DNA from: Sphingobium sp. KCTC 72723
GTDB taxonomy: Bacteria; Pseudomonadota; Alphaproteobacteria; Sphingomonadales; Sphingomonadaceae
DNA length: 64,000 nucleotides
NCBI RefSeq assembly: GCF_014280435.1
Contig: NZ_CP060388.1
Location: 3,175,501-3,239,500, forward strand
Reading direction: 5' to 3'
Positions 61,001 through 64,000 of this stretch are shown here, piece by piece. Within the stretch, counting starts at the first letter, position 1, and each line of letters begins with the position of its first letter. Both the position numbers and the translations under genes were made by a program. The notes under the pieces are model-generated. The model was not told where the DNA came from. It did no database searches and worked only from the letters and a program-made list of their open reading frames with translations.

Positions 61001-64000
61001 GCCGTCGCTCCTTCACCGGGCAGGGCAGGCGCGGGCGGCGTCTTGCTCCCTTTCGCCCCGTCGCTGCCGAACAGACGCGCGATCGTCAGGAAGAATAGAG
61101 GCACATAGAATATCGCCAGCACCGTTGCGGTCACCATTCCGCCGACGACGGCGGTGCCGATCGCGACCCGGCTTTGCGCGCCAGCGCCCGTGGCGATCGC
61201 CAGCGGCATGACGCCCGCAATGAACGCCAGGCTGGTCATCAAAATCGGGCGAAAGCGCAATCGCGCCGCTTCCAATGCGGCGGCAAAAGCATCCTTGCCC
61301 TGCTTGTGCGCCAGTTCGGCAAATTCCACGATCAAAATCGCGTTCTTTGCGGCCAGCCCCATGGTGGTCAATAACCCGACCTGAAAGAAGATATTATTTT
61401 CAAGGCCACGCGCCCACACCGCAATCACCGCGCCGACCAGACCCAATGGAATGACCAGCAGCACCGCCAGCGGGATCGACCAGCTTTCGTACAGGGCCGC
61501 TAGGCACAGGAACACCACCAGCACCGACAGCCCGTAGAGCAAAGGCGCTTGCCCGCCCGACAATTGCTCCTGATAGGACAGGCCGCTCCACGCATAGCTG
61601 GTCCCGGCGGGCAATTGCTGCTGCAATTCCACGATCCGGTCCATGGCATCGCCCGAACTGGCGCCCGCGCCGGACTGCCCCTGAATTTCAAAGGACGACT
61701 GGCCATTGAACCGCGCCATCGTCGTCGGACCCATCGTCCAGTGCGTCGTGGCAAAGGCGGAAAATGGCACCATCGCGCCCGTGCTGCTCGACCGCACCAT
61801 CCAGTTGTCCAGATCGGTCGGTAACGCCCGATACGCCCCATCGGCCTGCATATAGACGCGCTTGACGCGCCCGCGATCGACAAAGTCGTTGATGTAACGG
61901 CTGCCCCAGGCGGACGTCAGCACATTGTCGACATCGCTCTGGGTCAGGCCCAGCACCGCCAGCTTCTCGGCATCGACATCGACCTTCAACTGCGGCGTAT
62001 CTTCCAGCGTCGCGGCGCGCACCCCGGCCAGCACCGGATCTTTCTGCGCGGCGGCGATCAACTGGTTGCGCAATTCCAGAAAGCGATCGCGGCTGAGGCC
62101 ACCGGTATTGAGCAACTCGAACGTAAAGCCATTCGACTGGCCCAGCCCGCGAATGGCAGGTGGCGTCATTGCCAGCACCTTGGCATCGCGAATAGCACCC
62201 AACTGCCTGTTCGCCCGGCCAGCGATGGCGCTGGCGGTGTTTTCGCTACCCGCCCGGTCGTCCCACGGGGCCAGGTTGATGAAGCCCTGACCCGTATTTT
62301 CACCCTGACCCTGAAAACTGAACCCGGTCATGATGAAGGCATAACCGACATTATCCTTCTCATCGGTCATGAAATAATTCAGCACCCGGTCCGCCGCCGT
62401 CGCTGTTCGGGTCGATTTCGCGCCTGCCGGCAACGTCATCTGCACCATCACCTGCCCCTGATCCTCGACCGGCAGGAAGGACGAAGGCAATCGCACGAAC
62501 AACAGGCCCAGCACGGCCAGGATCACGACATAGCCCGCCCAATAGAGCTTGCGCCGCGTCATCACAATTTGCGTGCGGCGAATATAACCGTTGGTCAGCC
62601 GCTCGAACCAGCGATTGAATTTACCCGACCACCCCTTGTCGCGCCGGTCGTCATGCACCGGCTTCAATATCGTCGCACACAAGGCAGGCGACAGGATCAG
62701 CGCGACGACCACCGACAACAGCATCGACGACACGATGGTAATCGAAAACTGGCGATAGATGACGCCGGTGGACCCGCCGAAAAACGCCATCGGCAACAGC
62801 ACTGCCGACAAAACCAGCGCAATGCCGATCAGCGCATTACCGATTTCCGCCATAGACTTGATCGTGGCATCGCGCGGCGAAAGCCCTTCCTCCTCCATGA
62901 TCCGCTCGACATTTTCGACGACGACGATGGCGTCATCGACCAGCAGGCCGATGGACAGCACCATGCCGAACAGGGTCAGCGTATTGATGGAATAGCCAAA
63001 CAGCGCCAGCACCCCGAATGTGCCGAGCAACACCACCGGCACGGCAATCGCCGGGATCAATGTCGCGCGCCAGCTTTGCAGGAACACGAACATCACGACC
63101 ACGACCAGCCCGACCGCCTCGATCAGCGTCTGTATGACTTCGTTGACCGACAATTTGATGAACGGGGTGGTGTCGCGCGGAAACACGACCTTATAGCCAT
63201 TGGGCAGGTTGCTCGATAATTCGGCCACCTTCGCTTTCACCATCTCTGCGGTCTTGAGCGCGTCCGCACCCGGTGCAAGCTGCAACGCGATGCCCGACGC
63301 AGGATGCCCGTTCAACCGCGCGGCCGTGGTATAGCTTTCATTGCCCAGTTCCACCCGCGCCACGTCGGACAAGTGAACGATCGACCCGTCGCTCTGCGTC
63401 TTGACGACGATATTGCGGAACTGCTCCGGCGTCTGGAGCCGCGCGCGCGCCGTCACCGTGGCATTGATCTGCTGGCCCGCAGGGGCAGGATCGGCACCGA
63501 TCTGTCCGGCGGAAACTTCGACATTCTGCGCCGCGATCGCTGCCTGCACGTCCGACGGCATCAGGCGGACGGTCGCCAGCTTATAGGGGTCCAGCCAAAT
63601 GCGCATGGCATATTGCGACCCGAAAATCTGGGTCGCGCCGATGCCGTCGATCCGCGCGATCGGATCCTGAAAATTGGTCACCAGGAAATCGGCAATGTCG
63701 GCCTGCGTCGCGGTGTCCGTATCGTCATACAGGCCGACCAGCATCAGGAAATCGGTCTGCTGCTTGGTGACGCTCAAACCCTGCTGCTGCACGGCGCTGG
63801 GCAGGCGGCTCAAAGCCTGCTGCACCCGGTTCTGCACCTGCACCTGCGCGGTGTCGGGGTCGGTCCCTTTTTCGAACGTCACGCTGATCGACGACCGCCC
63901 CGTGGCGGAGGAGGAGGAGGAGAAATACATCAACCCGTCGATGCCGGTCAGTTGCTGCTCGATGATCTGCGTGACGCTGGTTTCCACCGTTTCGGCCGAT
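60997..64000 (-). CDS. RND efflux permease 2, HAE-1 family (5' end outside window)
   Basis: About 1000 C-terminal residues of an AcrB-like permease; the frame stays open to the window edge, so a few dozen N-terminal residues are missing. The visible part begins in the conserved AETVETSVTQIIEQQLTG region and contains IPVV... TM segments, the proton-relay aspartates in SIGLLVDDAIVVVENVER, and GFSFQGQGENTG. A GTG at 63987 is open as a start but is clearly internal. The adaptor gene is probably just beyond the right edge. Substrate range unknown. Confidence 0.93.
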   Translation of the reverse strand, partial: SAETVETSVTQIIEQQLTGIDGLMYFSSSSSATGRSSISVTFEKGTDPDTAQVQVQNRVQQALSRLPSAVQQQGLSVTKQQTDFLMLVGLYDDTDTATQADIADFLVTNFQDPIARIDGIGATQIFGSQYAMRIWLDPYKLATVRLMPSDVQAAIAAQNVEVSAGQIGADPAPAGQQINATVTARARLQTPEQFRNIVVKTQSDGSIVHLSDVARVELGNESYTTAARLNGHPASGIALQLAPGADALKTAEMVKAKVAELSSNLPNGYKVVFPRDTTPFIKLSVNEVIQTLIEAVGLVVVVMFVFLQSWRATLIPAIAVPVVLLGTFGVLALFGYSINTLTLFGMVLSIGLLVDDAIVVVENVERIMEEEGLSPRDATIKSMAEIGNALIGIALVLSAVLLPMAFFGGSTGVIYRQFSITIVSSMLLSVVVALILSPALCATILKPVHDDRRDKGWSGKFNRWFERLTNGYIRRTQIVMTRRKLYWAGYVVILAVLGLLFVRLPSSFLPVEDQGQVMVQMTLPAGAKSTRTATAADRVLNYFMTDEKDNVGYAFIMTGFSFQGQGENTGQGFINLAPWDDRAGSENTASAIAGRANRQLGAIRDAKVLAMTPPAIRGLGQSNGFTFELLNTGGLSRDRFLELRNQLIAAAQKDPVLAGVRAATLEDTPQLKVDVDAEKLAVLGLTQSDVDNVLTSAWGSRYINDFVDRGRVKRVYMQADGAYRALPTDLDNWMVRSSSTGAMVPFSAFATTHWTMGPTTMARFNGQSSFEIQGQSGAGASSGDAMDRIVELQQQLPAGTSYAWSGLSYQEQLSGGQAPLLYGLSVLVVFLCLAALYESWSIPLAVLLVIPLGLVGAVIAVWARGLENNIFFQVGLLTTMGLAAKNAILIVEFAELAHKQGKDAFAAALEAARLRFRPILMTSLAFIAGVMPLAIATGAGAQSRVAIGTAVVGGMVTATVLAIFYVPLFFLTIARLFGSDGAKGSKTPPAPALPGEGATA

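Overview
This is a high-GC, tightly packed chromosomal stretch that reads like a sphingomonad (Sphingomonadaceae, probably Sphingobium or Sphingomonas). That placement is an inference from the gene mix: TonB-dependent receptor, aerobic B12 pathway, uronate and glucan catabolism, two RND pumps, and G/C-rich REP-like hairpins between genes. No rRNA, tRNA, CRISPR array, prophage or insertion sequence was recognised.

Layout. 1-6.7 kb: the end of a shikimate dehydrogenase-like gene, an M3 oligopeptidase, a small unknown gene, a secreted esterase divergent from a MarR regulator with a perfect 7-3-7 inverted repeat between them, and two short-chain dehydrogenases. 6.7-14.8 kb: a hexuronate locus. 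A minus-strand operon (FAH-family hydratase, MFS transporter, UxaA-type dehydratase) diverges from a LacI regulator followed by kduI, kduD and a carboxylesterase. Two near-identical 12-bp palindromes mark a probable LacI regulon. 14.8-17.4 kb: a gene-poor, more AT-rich pocket with two orphan genes and a pair of inverted ~145-bp related repeats. 17.4-24.8 kb: an RND efflux operon (small protein, MFP, permease, outer-membrane factor) behind a TetR regulator, with three related operator-like sites.

24.8-44.3 kb: an almost complete late aerobic cobalamin pathway. cobP, cobC and cobD lie at the left. A long minus-strand operon then runs cobW-cobN-cobG-cobH-cobI-cobJ-(cobK on the opposite strand)-cobL-cobE-cobM-cobB-cobF-cobO-bluB-DUF1636-cobT-phosphatase-cobS. 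Most junctions are 4-bp stop/start overlaps, and the whole is headed by a cobalamin riboswitch. Just upstream on the same strand is a TPP riboswitch that leads a TonB-dependent receptor and tenA, apparently a thiamin or pyrimidine uptake and salvage operon.

47.3-54.2 kb: a TetR regulator divergent from a six-gene acyl-CoA catabolism operon, separated by a large composite inverted repeat. 54.2-58 kb: a GH13/GH97 alpha-glucosidase pair with LacI-type palindromes. 58-59.6 kb: a strong orphan plus-strand terminator suggesting a small RNA, a 79-aa protein, a CDP-alcohol phosphatidyltransferase and a 50-aa ORF. 59.6-64 kb: a second RND system whose permease runs off the right edge.

The most promising leads are the TPP-controlled TonB receptor/tenA operon next to the B12 operon, the overlapping divergent start codons of cobK and cobL, the candidate small RNA near 58.2 kb, the operator-rich RND locus with its small leading protein, and the inverted repeat pair around 16-17 kb.
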